Shown in pieces: positions 1 through 7,970 of a stretch of DNA of 34,147 bases. The notes under the pieces were generated by a model. That model did no database searches. It was not told the origin of the DNA and saw only the letters and a program-made list of their open reading frames with translations. The position numbers and the translations under genes were made by a program. Position 1 is the first letter of the stretch; each line of letters begins with the position of its first letter. This stretch comes from Nitrospirota bacterium (lineage in GTDB: Bacteria; Nitrospirota; Nitrospiria; Nitrospirales; UBA8639), in NCBI GenBank assembly GCA_029864405.1, contig JAOTTP010000029.1:1-34147 (forward strand), in the 5' to 3' direction.

Positions 1-717
1 GATCATAGATCAACGTGTCCCGCAGCGCGGCGGGGACGTGTCGGAGCTTCTTGGTAAATCCGTCGCACGCACTCTGCGCCTCCGTCCCCTCAAGCCGAGC
101 CAAGATAACCAGGCGCGAGGTCCGCTCAACCAAGGTCCCGACGGCCGAGCCATTGCGGGCTCCCTTGATCAGGTCGCCTTCCCAGTGACCCGGGACGGTG
201 CGAGTCGCGACGTCGGCGGGGCGCTCGGCAAGGAGGGTCATGTTGAGGATCTGCCCTCGTCGATCCGTTCCTCGCGACCGGGGCCGGCGCGTTTGCCGCG
301 CCTGACGCAGCGCGGCCAGCAGTGCGCGGCGCAAGGTGCCGCGGGGCAACACGTACAGCCCCCCGTAAATGGTCTCAGCCGAGAGGCGTTTCTGCATGTC
401 GGCAGGATACTCCCGTCGGAGGCGACCGGCAATCTATACCCCTGAGCCAGTCTTGTCCGGACATAGCGCCACAGCCCGGGATCCAGCAGTTATCGAGGCC
501 GCCGGGCCAAGCGAGTCCGACCTGTCGCACGGGCATGGGCTGTACAAGCCCGATACGGCCAGCTCGGTGTCGCGTTGCGGGCCTGCTCCCGGCTCAGTGT
601 GCTCGGCGTCCGCCCCAAGACCGTGGCCATTGTGCGCAACGAATGGCCTTGGGCCAACCCCAAGCTCAGTGTCTCACGTTCTTCGAAACTCAAGTGCGTA
701 TAGGATTTCTTGTTCAT
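1..717 (-). pseudogene. IS30-family transposase, decayed and cut by the window edge
   Basis: Read on the minus strand, positions 717-490 give the N-terminal helix-turn-helix region of an IS30-family transposase (opening MNKKSYTHLSFEERE). It ends at a TAA at 490-492 where intact relatives continue. After about 50 bases still in that frame (LLDPGLWRYVRTRLAQGY) there is a frame change near 433-443, and the second frame then runs to position 1 with MQKRLSAETIYGGLYVLP and GHWEGDLIKGARNGSAVGTL. The aspartate in that last stretch is the first catalytic acid of the DDE motif. The remaining DDE residues and C terminus lie beyond the window. The family uses DDE chemistry to move copies of the element. 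The stop plus frameshift show this copy is inactive unless supplied in trans. Confidence 0.85.
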
Positions 718-739
718 GGCAACACCATAGCCAAGCAGG

Positions 740-772
740 GCCGGAAGTGTTGCACTTGGAGTTAGAACCTAA
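740..772. repeat. Probable IS30 terminal inverted repeat region
   Basis: Just upstream of the transposase start lies GGAAGTGTTGCACTTGGAG. It resembles the GTGTTGCA-type ends of IS30 elements and is the likely outer boundary of the element. The partner end is outside the window, so the exact boundary and any target duplication cannot be checked. Confidence 0.4.
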
Positions 773-1382
773 GGAGAATTTACCCTCTTCTGGAATCAAG
801 GGAATCCTGATGGGCGAAGCAAAATAATGACAAAATCGAGGCCCCGCAACCAACATAAACGAATGATTTTCTGGTCCATTCTCGATTTGCCTTTAAGGCT
901 TTTTTGTTGAGACAAACCTCAAGTTGAGGTTGCGTATAGGTTGGGGGGTTGGGACAGGTTTCCCTATTTGTCCCTTCCTGTCGACTCTAACCACGCTAAA
1001 CTCTTGAGATTCCTGAAGATCCCTATAAATTCGAAACCCGTCACTCACCCTATTTAAAAGTAGTTGATATTTTTGGAATTTTTAAGGTCTTCCACCCTAT
1101 GCCGCAAGGAATGCAAAAAACTCTGATCCCTGTCGCTCCACTCGAAAAGTTCTAAAATCGTCCACTAGCTCCAGCCACTTTTTGCACATCAGAAGTGCGT
1201 TCGTTCAAGGCAATTTGTATACATTAAAGATTTGGCGTTTGGAAGCAAATCTATTATTCTGGTCCTGTAGCAATCAGCCTAGGGAGGGAGATCTCGTTTT
1301 CATTACCTTAAGGGTAAGGAACGGAAAGATCTGATTTCTGAATGGTCACGTTCTTGGTTCGCTCTGTTTTGGGGATTAACTC
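773..1382. other. 610-bp non-coding gap
   Basis: No convincing coding sequence on either strand. It is more AT-rich than its neighbours and sits between the decayed IS30 and a truncated ATPase, so it is probably eroded former coding or mobile DNA. It contains the odd-centred 17-base palindrome AACCTCAAGTTGAGGTT at 915-931, and GCCTTTAAGGC followed by six T at 889-905. The latter looks terminator-like but has too small a loop to call. Confidence 0.5.
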
Positions 1383-1970
1383 ATGGGCAATTCGTGTTCA
1401 CCGGCTACTAGTAAAAATCTTGTTCCTGCTGGGACCGGATCCAGTCTGAGATTTTCAAGTGGGCAGATCGGCCTTTTTAGGCAGATGGCTCGGGAGTCCC
1501 GCACAGGGTTTATGGTGCCTAGCTTTCGAAAAAAGCCCGAGTCTTCTCAAGGGACCCTTGCGCTTTTTTCGGGTCCCAGCGGGGCGGGAAAAACGATGGC
1601 CGCGGAAATCATGGCTCGGGAGTTAGGGTTCTCGATGTATCGGGTGAATCTCAGCCAGGTTGTCAGCAAGTATATCGGGGAGACGGAAAAGAATCTGGCG
1701 CGTGTGTTGAAGACTGCCGAAATGAAGAAGGCGGTGTTGCTGTTTGATGAAGCGGATGCCTTGTTTGGGAAACGGAGTGAGGTGAAAGATAGCCATGACC
1801 GGTATGCGAATATCGAGGTCAGCTATGTATTGGAAAAGTTGAAGGTTTACCCTGGGCTGGTCATTCTGGTTTCCAATCAACAGGTCGATCTTGACCCTCA
1901 AGTGGGATGTTTCTTGAAATACCATTTGAACTTTTCTGCTCCTCATACACCTCAGCTGAAGGGACGATGA
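1383..1970 (+). pseudogene. Truncated AAA+ ATPase domain
   Basis: The 195-residue product contains the core of a classical AAA ATPase: Walker A GPSGAGKT near residues 62-69, a VSKYIGETEKN pore/switch segment, and Walker B LLFDEADALFGKRSEVKDSH near 119-138. This matches the stand-alone AAA proteins common in bacteria, which are usually 300-700 residues long. Where those have a DP-x-F-x-RR arginine finger, this protein reads DLDPQVGCFLKYHLNF and then ends, so both arginines and the lid domain are missing. The N-terminal extension is also unlike the family. ATP hydrolysis by a hexamer is therefore unlikely. It lies downstream of IS debris and is best read as a remnant, though a short expressed protein cannot be excluded. 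Confidence 0.7.
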
Positions 1971-2070
1971 ATTGGAGGGGAACCTCCCGGTGTTGCCTCA
2001 TTTTTTACATCAGATTTCTTCGCGTTATCTTTCTCCCCTCAGGATAAGAATTCGGACTGAAGTTCTTCAG

Positions 2071-2106
2071 CTGGGCACAGATTCTTCGCCGTGGGCTCAG
2101 AATGAC
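2071..2106 (-). repeat. Half copy of a dispersed CATTCTGAG-type repeat
   Basis: The 36 bases here match 6939-6974 at all but about four positions; both contain GGGCACAGAT and end GCTCAG(A/G)ATGAC. Only the right arm of the element is present. It sits between the truncated ATPase and the end of dnaE2, in intergenic DNA. Confidence 0.7.
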
Positions 2107-2187
2107 AAGCGGGTGGGGGCCGCAGTGGGTTACCATTTGCTCGTCCCATGAGTGGATGGTGAAATCTATGTTTGTAGTGATTTTGCG

Positions 2188-5100
2188 TTAACCGATCACT
2201 TGTATGTGATGCACGGTTAGTGTGGTGGCGGTAAAGTCTTCCTCTACCAGTCCCTTCAGAAGAAGCGGCCGTTCGTTCGTGAGTAACGGACCGTATCGTT
2301 GAAACGTGTCGGGGAACAACGTAGCATCGTACAGCTCCGTGGTATCTTCCAGCGTGATAAATTCCATCGGTTCGCCATGTCTGGTCGACGCGGTTTTTTC
2401 GGTGATCAGCCAGCCAACCATCATGATCCGGCGGCCGATATGCGCAGCCATCTCTATCGCGTGAATGATCCTTAGACCTTGCAAGTGTTTCGCGTAGAGT
2501 GTCAACGGATGGCATCGGAGGGGGAAGCCGAAGAGCTCAATCTCATGCTGAATCATCCGTTCTGGGGAATACTCGTTGGGAATCGGGAGCAGACGGGCGG
2601 TTGGCAAGAGGGGGGTGGCGTGTTGTGTAGCTGATCTGGCGGAGATGCCGCAGGTTGGATGCTCGGCATAGACGCGCCAGAGGAGGCCGGGGCGGGTGAC
2701 TTCACCGGCAATGGTATCGAAACAGCCTGCCAGAATTAATAAACGAATCTGCGCCGGTTCGGGATGGAGCCTGGTCAGAAAATCGTGAAACGACTGAAAC
2801 GCCCCGTGGCGATGCCGCTCTTCGAGAAGACGATCAACAAACCCCCGTGCTAATCCTTTCATTTGCATGAAGCCCATGCGGATGGTCGTTCCTGCTCCCT
2901 CGTATGCCCACGCGCTGGCATTGATGTCCGGGGGGAGGATGGTCAGCCCCATCCGGCGGGCTTCTGACAGATAGGCGAAGGTGGAATAAAACCCGCCCTG
3001 ATTGCTGATGACGGCGGCCATGAATTCCGCAGGATAATGGGCTCGGAGATAGGCCGATTTGAATGACACCTGCGCGTAACTGGCCGAATGGGGCTTACAA
3101 AAACTATAGCCCGCAAAACTCATCGTCATGGCCCAGACCCGCTCAATCGTTCGTGCATCCACCCCGCGCGCGCGCGCGCCGTCGACAAACTGGCGTTGGT
3201 AATCACGAAGCTGGCGTTGCTTATGCTTCTTGCTGAGGATTTTCCGGAGTTGATCGCCATCTTCCACGGAAAATCCCGCCAGACCCATGGCCACCTTGGT
3301 GACGTCTTCTTGATACACCATGATGCCGTGGGTTTTCACGAGCACGCCTTCCACCAACGGATGAAGGGGACGACAGGCTCCGCCATGCGCCCGTCGGACA
3401 AATTCTTGAATGAACCGGTTTGCAGCGGGACGAATCAACGATGAGACGATGATGAGATATTCAAAGACATCGGCGCGCGCGCGTCGATCGGCGGGCATGC
3501 CCGTCCAGAGTTTTTTCAGGAGCAGGCGGGTGGCGGGCGATTCAATGTAAAAACATCCGATCGTCTCACCCCGTTGAATGAGCTGTTGTGTCTTGTGATC
3601 GGTTAATGGGTCCCAGGTGGCATAGTCGATGTGGTGGCCCGTGTTTGCCGCAATTGCTGCAATGGCATCCCGAATGACGGCCAGGGATCGATTGCCCAGG
3701 AGATCGATTTTGACCAGGCCGGCATCCTCCGTTTGATCTTTTTCCCATTGAATGACCGGAATACCTTTTGCCGATACTTCCACCGGCACATAGCGTCGGA
3801 GGTCGTCAGGGACAATGACGATGCCCCCACAATGCAGCGACAGGTGACGGAACCGTCCCTGGAGTTGAAGGGCGAGGCTGATAATTGCCGGCCATGGGTT
3901 GCGCAAATCGGTGAACGCCGAGGCCCCATCAAGATGTGAGTTCTTTCTGTTCCCATTGTGTGGCGTTGAAGATGGTGACGGGCGAGGGCTTTCCTTTTCT
4001 CGAATGCTGTGAGGGCGGGCATTCCGGCTCACAGATTGGCTGCAAGGGGAGGCGGGGACCTGGTGAACCGGAAGCTCGGTGAGCGGGAGGCGAGCCAGCA
4101 ATTGACTGACCTGTTGAATCTCCCCAGGAGGCATGCCATAGACTTTGGCGACTTCACGCACGGCCGCCCGGAGCGCCAGCGTATTCTGATTGGCCACCAT
4201 GCCCGCCTGTCGGCTGCCATAGCGTGCGAAGACAAAATCTACAATGCGGTCGCGCTCATCCCAGGGGAAATCCACGTCGATATCCGGCGGATCATGACGC
4301 CCGGGATTCAAAAACCGTTCAAAAAACAGATTGTGACGGATGGGGTCCACATGGGTAATACCCAGGCAATAGGACACGATGGACGCCGCCGCCGATCCCC
4401 GGCCACAGGTGCGAGGCGCTTGGCGGACAATCTCGTCAACCACCAGAAAATAGTGGGCGTAGCTTTTATCCCGGATAACGCCCAGTTCGCGTTCGATACG
4501 GTCGGTCACGACCGGTGTCAGTGAGCCGTACCGCCATCGGGCCCCGTCGTAGGTCTTCTCGCGTAGCATGGTGAAGGCATGCGGGTCGGAGAGCTGGCGA
4601 AAGCCGGGGAAAATCGTCGCTTTGAACGACCACTCGGTCTGGCAGTGCTGCGCGATCTTCCAGGTGTTGGTCATGGCATGAGGAACATGGGGAAACTGTG
4701 GCGCCAGCGTCGCAGGCGGCATCAACCAATGGTTGGGTGCACAGCACGCGTCAGGAGGTAATTGCGAGAGTGTGGTGTTCAACGCGATCGCGCGGAGGAT
4801 TTGGTGTAAGGGGAATTCCTGAGGGGTCACGAAATGCACCCGGTTAGTTGCAACTGGGGGAAGGTGCGCACGGCGGCTAAAGGCCAAGGCCTGGTGCATG
4901 AGTGCGCCAGGCGACAGCTCTACGTACAGATCGGTAGGGGAGTGGCGTTTCCAGGCGGTCAGTGCCGGAAGATCATCAGAGAGGATAATCAGTCCTTGGC
5001 GGTGTTCCTGAACCGAGGTGATGCAGTCAAAGTCGGCGTCGCAATGACGTTGGGAGAGCAGACGGCAGAGGTTGGTATAGCCAAAGGAATCTTTGACCAG

Positions 5101-5331
5101 GAGCACAGCACGATGCCGGTTGTGGGTGAGTTCGGCTCCCAGGATCGGGCGTAAGCCATGGGCCTGTGCGACCTCGATAAAGCGAATCGCGCCGTACAGT
5201 CCGTTCGTATCGGTCAGTGCGAGCGTCTCGGCTCCATGTCCCCTTGCCGTCTGGCACAGGGCCTCCAGCGTGGAAATCCCTTGCATCGGGGAGTACTCCG
5301 AATGAACATGCAAGTGGACAAAGGATGACAT
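2188..5331 (-). CDS. dnaE2: Error-prone DNA polymerase III alpha subunit DnaE2
   Basis: A 1047-residue C-family polymerase used for translesion synthesis together with ImuB. The N-terminal PHP domain begins HLHVHSEYSPMQG and contains ALTDTNGLYGA. The palm has CGRGSAAASIVSYCLG, the catalytic DIDVDF near residue 350 and the third catalytic aspartate in KIDLLG near 540. A fingers region (GYSFCKPHSASYAQVSF) and a C-terminal OB fold follow. Length and the lack of a long tau-binding tail fit DnaE2 rather than replicative DnaE. A low-complexity Ser/Pro/Arg-rich insertion lies around residues 415-470. The ATG at 5331 is preferred over an upstream TTG because TTGAGG lies 9 bases before it. It is the last gene of a same-strand set with imuB and a LexA-like repressor. 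A 14-base CG tract lies inside the gene at 3165-3178. Confidence 0.93.
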   Translation of the reverse strand: MSSFVHLHVHSEYSPMQGISTLEALCQTARGHGAETLALTDTNGLYGAIRFIEVAQAHGLRPILGAELTHNRHRAVLLVKDSFGYTNLCRLLSQRHCDADFDCITSVQEHRQGLIILSDDLPALTAWKRHSPTDLYVELSPGALMHQALAFSRRAHLPPVATNRVHFVTPQEFPLHQILRAIALNTTLSQLPPDACCAPNHWLMPPATLAPQFPHVPHAMTNTWKIAQHCQTEWSFKATIFPGFRQLSDPHAFTMLREKTYDGARWRYGSLTPVVTDRIERELGVIRDKSYAHYFLVVDEIVRQAPRTCGRGSAAASIVSYCLGITHVDPIRHNLFFERFLNPGRHDPPDIDVDFPWDERDRIVDFVFARYGSRQAGMVANQNTLALRAAVREVAKVYGMPPGEIQQVSQLLARLPLTELPVHQVPASPCSQSVSRNARPHSIREKESPRPSPSSTPHNGNRKNSHLDGASAFTDLRNPWPAIISLALQLQGRFRHLSLHCGGIVIVPDDLRRYVPVEVSAKGIPVIQWEKDQTEDAGLVKIDLLGNRSLAVIRDAIAAIAANTGHHIDYATWDPLTDHKTQQLIQRGETIGCFYIESPATRLLLKKLWTGMPADRRARADVFEYLIIVSSLIRPAANRFIQEFVRRAHGGACRPLHPLVEGVLVKTHGIMVYQEDVTKVAMGLAGFSVEDGDQLRKILSKKHKQRQLRDYQRQFVDGARARGVDARTIERVWAMTMSFAGYSFCKPHSASYAQVSFKSAYLRAHYPAEFMAAVISNQGGFYSTFAYLSEARRMGLTILPPDINASAWAYEGAGTTIRMGFMQMKGLARGFVDRLLEERHRHGAFQSFHDFLTRLHPEPAQIRLLILAGCFDTIAGEVTRPGLLWRVYAEHPTCGISARSATQHATPLLPTARLLPIPNEYSPERMIQHEIELFGFPLRCHPLTLYAKHLQGLRIIHAIEMAAHIGRRIMMVGWLITEKTASTRHGEPMEFITLEDTTELYDATLFPDTFQRYGPLLTNERPLLLKGLVEEDFTATTLTVHHIQVIG

Positions 5332-5365
5332 GAAGTGAGACCTCAAATATGAATTGCGTGTCCAT

Positions 5366-5390
5366 TTTATAGTTAAAGTATCGCTTAACT
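5366..5390 (-). promoter_or_regulatory. dnaE2 promoter with dyad-symmetric candidate operator
   Basis: On the minus strand, TATAAA at 5371-5366 is a good -10 about 35 bases before the ATG. Immediately upstream of it, and occupying the -35/-10 spacer, is the dyad AGTTAA-N8-TTAACT at 5371-5390. The geometry (6-base arms, 8-base spacer) is typical of a repressor dimer site, and a site here would block polymerase. It is not the same sequence as the palindrome over the LexA-like gene, so which protein binds is unknown. Confidence 0.45.
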
Positions 5391-5609
5391 TTATGCGTCT
5401 GTTGATAACCTGTTGATTGAAGTGATGCCTTATTTTTTCTGTCTGTGGATAGCTGTAAGTCTAAAGTATAGGTTTTATTTTAATTATTTTAAAATGCAAA
5501 ACACCTATTAATCATTGGTTATTTTTCATATTAATTAATGTCATAAAAACAGTGGCAATCATGCCAGAGAGATGAGGCACCGCTGGGGAATTTTCCAATA
5601 TTTACCTAT

Positions 5610-6818
5610 TCAATCTAAACGAGAGGCCATGTGTGATCGTCCCCATTGAATGACTTTCATGCCGAACCGGGTATGCAAACGATCGAGGGCTAATGCCAAT
5701 CGATGGGGACGGGGCGGCTGGCCCTGCTGGTCGTACCCATCCTCCGAGGCAAAAAGCAACAGTTGTTCTGGCGGAGGACGAAAGCTATTGCTCCGAATAG
5801 TCAGTGAGCGTACACGAACGCGACGCTGGAAACAGCGACGGAATAACGAGTGGATAGATGCAAGCATTTCAACCTCCCAATGCGTTGGTGTGGCGAGCGT
5901 GCACGAGCGACTGACGGTCTGTTGGTCGCTGTAGCAGATGGTCAGGGTCAGATGATTGCCGACATGATGTTGTCGGCGCAGATCACGGCAAAGGGCGTCG
6001 ATCAGGGTCGAGAGCCCTCCGAGAAGTTGGGCCATGTTGATGGCATCCGGCTCAAATAGATGAGAACGGGTCAGTGAGGGAGACGTGCCGGGAGGGAAGA
6101 CGGGAGACGAGTCGATCCCGCGTGCCCAATGATATAGCCGATGGCCCCATCGGCCAAAGACTGGCTCCAAGGCCTCCAACTCAATGCCCACCATGTCGGC
6201 AATTGTCTGTAGATTCAAATCCAGCAACGTAGTCCGGAGCGTGGCACCTTGTGGGCCAAGAAGTCCGGGAAGCGCTGAGACGGGTAACGGCAGCAGAAAG
6301 TCCTGTTCCGAACCTGCTCGCACATCGCACAATTGCGGAGGCGTCAAGACGGAGGACGCCATCTGTGCGACCAGTTTATTTGTTCCAACACCGGCCACGC
6401 TCTGGAGTCCAAGCCGGTGAGAGATGTCTCGTTCCAGGCGCATCGTGGTGTCGCAAGCGGCACCAAACAGGCGAGTGGTGCCGGTCAGATCCAGAAAGAA
6501 ATGACCGGGCTTATAGGGTTCCCAGATAGGTGCGACTGGTCTAATTGAAGGTAAAAGCGCGTGATGGGCGCGGACCACACGGAAGGGATTCGGAGGAACA
6601 AGCTGGAGCGAGGGGCAGCGTCGTCTGGCCCGATCGGCCGAAAGCCCCGGTATCACCCCGGCGTCTTCGGCTTCGGACGAGACTTCACGGATGATGGCGC
6701 GGGCGGCATGCGTAGAAGCCACGGCGACAGGTTTTGTGCGTAAGGTCGGGTTGTCGAGGCGCGCCAGAGCCACTTCGAATCGCGGAATGCAGAAATACAC
6801 AATCTGACGGTCCATCAT
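5610..6818 (-). CDS. imuB: ImuB: inactive Y-family polymerase-like mutasome subunit
   Basis: A 402-residue Y-family homologue (LDNPTLRTKPVAVAS, FFLDLTGTTRLFG, AGVGTNKLVAQMAS). Catalytic acids are missing. The first-strand aspartate of active DinB/UmuC is replaced in VYFCIPRFEVALAR, and the usual S-x-D-E before LDLTG reads KPGHFFLDLTG. This loss is the hallmark of ImuB, which acts as an adaptor. A beta-clamp-binding pentapeptide QLLLF lies near residues 352-356. The protein is shorter at the C terminus than many ImuB proteins. The open frame extends upstream to 7001, but that part is the translation of a dispersed repeat, so the start is placed at 6818 (GAAG 8 bases upstream) or 6815. No ImuA gene is adjacent. 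Confidence 0.88.
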   Translation of the reverse strand: MMDRQIVYFCIPRFEVALARLDNPTLRTKPVAVASTHAARAIIREVSSEAEDAGVIPGLSADRARRRCPSLQLVPPNPFRVVRAHHALLPSIRPVAPIWEPYKPGHFFLDLTGTTRLFGAACDTTMRLERDISHRLGLQSVAGVGTNKLVAQMASSVLTPPQLCDVRAGSEQDFLLPLPVSALPGLLGPQGATLRTTLLDLNLQTIADMVGIELEALEPVFGRWGHRLYHWARGIDSSPVFPPGTSPSLTRSHLFEPDAINMAQLLGGLSTLIDALCRDLRRQHHVGNHLTLTICYSDQQTVSRSCTLATPTHWEVEMLASIHSLFRRCFQRRVRVRSLTIRSNSFRPPPEQLLLFASEDGYDQQGQPPRPHRLALALDRLHTRFGMKVIQWGRSHMASRLD

Positions 6819-6891
6819 TGTAGAAACTTCAATTTCACCATTCAGGCATTGGACGAATACCGTGTGACTGCAGAAACCATCAATCGGCCTA

Positions 6892-6975
6892 TCATTCTGA
6901 GTAAAACGAAGGATCTCGCCGGGTCCTGGTTTCTCAACCTGGGCACAGATCCTTCGCCTGGGGCTCAGGATGACA
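6892..6975. repeat. MITE-like dispersed repeat with inverted arms
   Basis: About 84 bases whose ends form an imperfect inverted repeat: TCATTCTGAG...CGAAGGATCTC on the left and GATCCTTCGCC...GCTCAGGATGA on the right. A half copy lies at 2071-2106 and a short left-arm match (GTCATTCTGAGTGAGAT) at about 12789-12805. The element sits between the repressor gene and imuB and creates a false N-terminal extension of the imuB frame. It probably folds as a hairpin in RNA. Confidence 0.7.
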
Positions 6976-7040
6976 GCCCTTTTCCTCGTCATTTCCGACA
7001 TCGTTCATGGGGAATCTATCCTGGAATTTTCAAGATTCAT

Positions 7041-7583
7041 CTACCCGCAATGCCGAATGACCCCGATCACCACTCCTTCAATCACAAACTCATCCTGCGG
7101 GGTCACCAGAATCGGAGCCATGGTCGTGTTCGCCGGATGCAGTTCAATCTGTCCCTCTTTTCGGTAATACTTTTTAATCGTCGCTTCCTGATTCACCAGC
7201 GCGACCACGGTTTGGCCATTTCGCGCCATTTCTTGCTTGTGTACAATCACCAGGTCGCCGGGCAGAATGCCTTCATCCCGCATCGATTCACCTTTCACGC
7301 GTAACGCGAAATTGTCTCCCGTTCGCAGCATGGAGGGTGGAACCTCCACCAGTTCGGTTTGGGGAATGGGTTCAATCGGGTTGCCGGCGGCGACGATGCC
7401 GGCCATGGGAATCTGTGTCGGGGAGTCCAGGTGGGAGAGGATGGCTTCTACCACTCCAGGAATCCGGCGCATCCCGCACTCGTAACGGGTAATGGTCATA
7501 CGGGTGGTGCGGAGGCGTTCAGCCAGTTGAGTTTGGGTTAAACCGAGGCGCTGCCGAATTTGTTTGAATGTTTCAGGCGTCAT
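7041..7583 (-). CDS. LexA-like self-cleaving repressor (XRE HTH plus S24 peptidase)
   Basis: A 180-residue repressor. Residues 5-50 form an XRE-type helix-turn-helix (IRQRLGLTQTQLAERL), not the winged helix of classical LexA. Residues 62-178 are an S24 peptidase domain with the cleavage site VAAG (Ala66-Gly67), the nucleophile Ser100 in KGESMRDEGI and the general base Lys137 in EATIKKYY. Proteins of this design are cleaved when RecA filaments form and then release their operators. It heads a same-strand set with imuB and dnaE2, so control of that cassette is the natural inference. There is no ribosome binding site before the ATG, and a possible promoter places transcription near the start codon, so the mRNA may be leaderless. 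A perfect palindrome overlaps the start, suggesting autoregulation. Confidence 0.88.
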   Translation of the reverse strand: MTPETFKQIRQRLGLTQTQLAERLRTTRMTITRYECGMRRIPGVVEAILSHLDSPTQIPMAGIVAAGNPIEPIPQTELVEVPPSMLRTGDNFALRVKGESMRDEGILPGDLVIVHKQEMARNGQTVVALVNQEATIKKYYRKEGQIELHPANTTMAPILVTPQDEFVIEGVVIGVIRHCG

Positions 7584-7600
7584 GTAACCAATGGTTACAT
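7582..7600. promoter_or_regulatory. Palindromic operator over the start of the LexA-like gene
   Basis: ATGTAACCAATGGTTACAT is a perfect inverted repeat with 9-base arms and one central base. It overlaps the start codon by two bases and covers the only reasonable -10 (TAACCA, minus strand 7597-7592), which is 17 bases from a TTGACA at 7620-7615. A half site GGTTACAT recurs at 7650-7657. The placement is that of an autorepression operator. Confidence 0.6.
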
Positions 7601-7970
7601 AGCGGTGCGAGAGGTGTCAAGGGGAGGCGGTTGGCTACCGACGCACTCAGGTTACATCGAGGCGAAATCTCATAACTCATTGACTTCTTTAGGCGTTTTC
7701 TCAAAACGCGCTCATGCTGAAGGAGGTGGATCTATCATGCCATCTATGGACAGCCTCCGAGAATGTCACCCCATATGATCGGTTCACCATGAGAAGGCAG
7801 GTCAGCAATGTTTCTTGTTCACAAACCAAGGATGACCACGGTCCACTCTAGAAAAAAGCGCATGCGTTCAAGAAGACGCATCCTGCACGGTCGCACATCG
7901 CCGTGCAGGAACACTGCCGCCGGCATGGCTCAACGCATTCGATGATCACAAGAAAGAAGAGGAAAATCTG
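7601..7970 (+). promoter_or_regulatory. Long structured leader upstream of terC
   Basis: This 370-bp gap holds no gene. It contains three clean hairpins on the plus strand: GCGTTTT-CTC-AAAACGC at 7693-7709, ATGCGT-N8-ACGCAT at 7862-7881, and TCCTGCACGG-N10-CCGTGCAGGA at 7881-7910 (10 perfect pairs). None is followed by a T run, so they are not simple terminators. A good ribosome binding site (AGAGGA) precedes the terC ATG. TerC genes often have manganese- or pH-responsive leaders, but the known yybP-ykoY consensus is not clearly present. Confidence 0.4.

Noticed and set aside
889..905. Terminator GCCTTTAAGGC plus T run
   Set aside because: The stem halves leave only a one-base loop, so it cannot fold as a normal terminator hairpin.
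6819..7001. Upstream extension of the imuB open frame
   Set aside because: The translated residues come from the dispersed repeat and do not belong to the Y-family fold.
7611..7700. yybP-ykoY (Mn2+) riboswitch upstream of terC
   Set aside because: AAGGGGAGG partly matches the AAGGGGAGUA box, but the rest of the conserved core and the closing stem could not be found.
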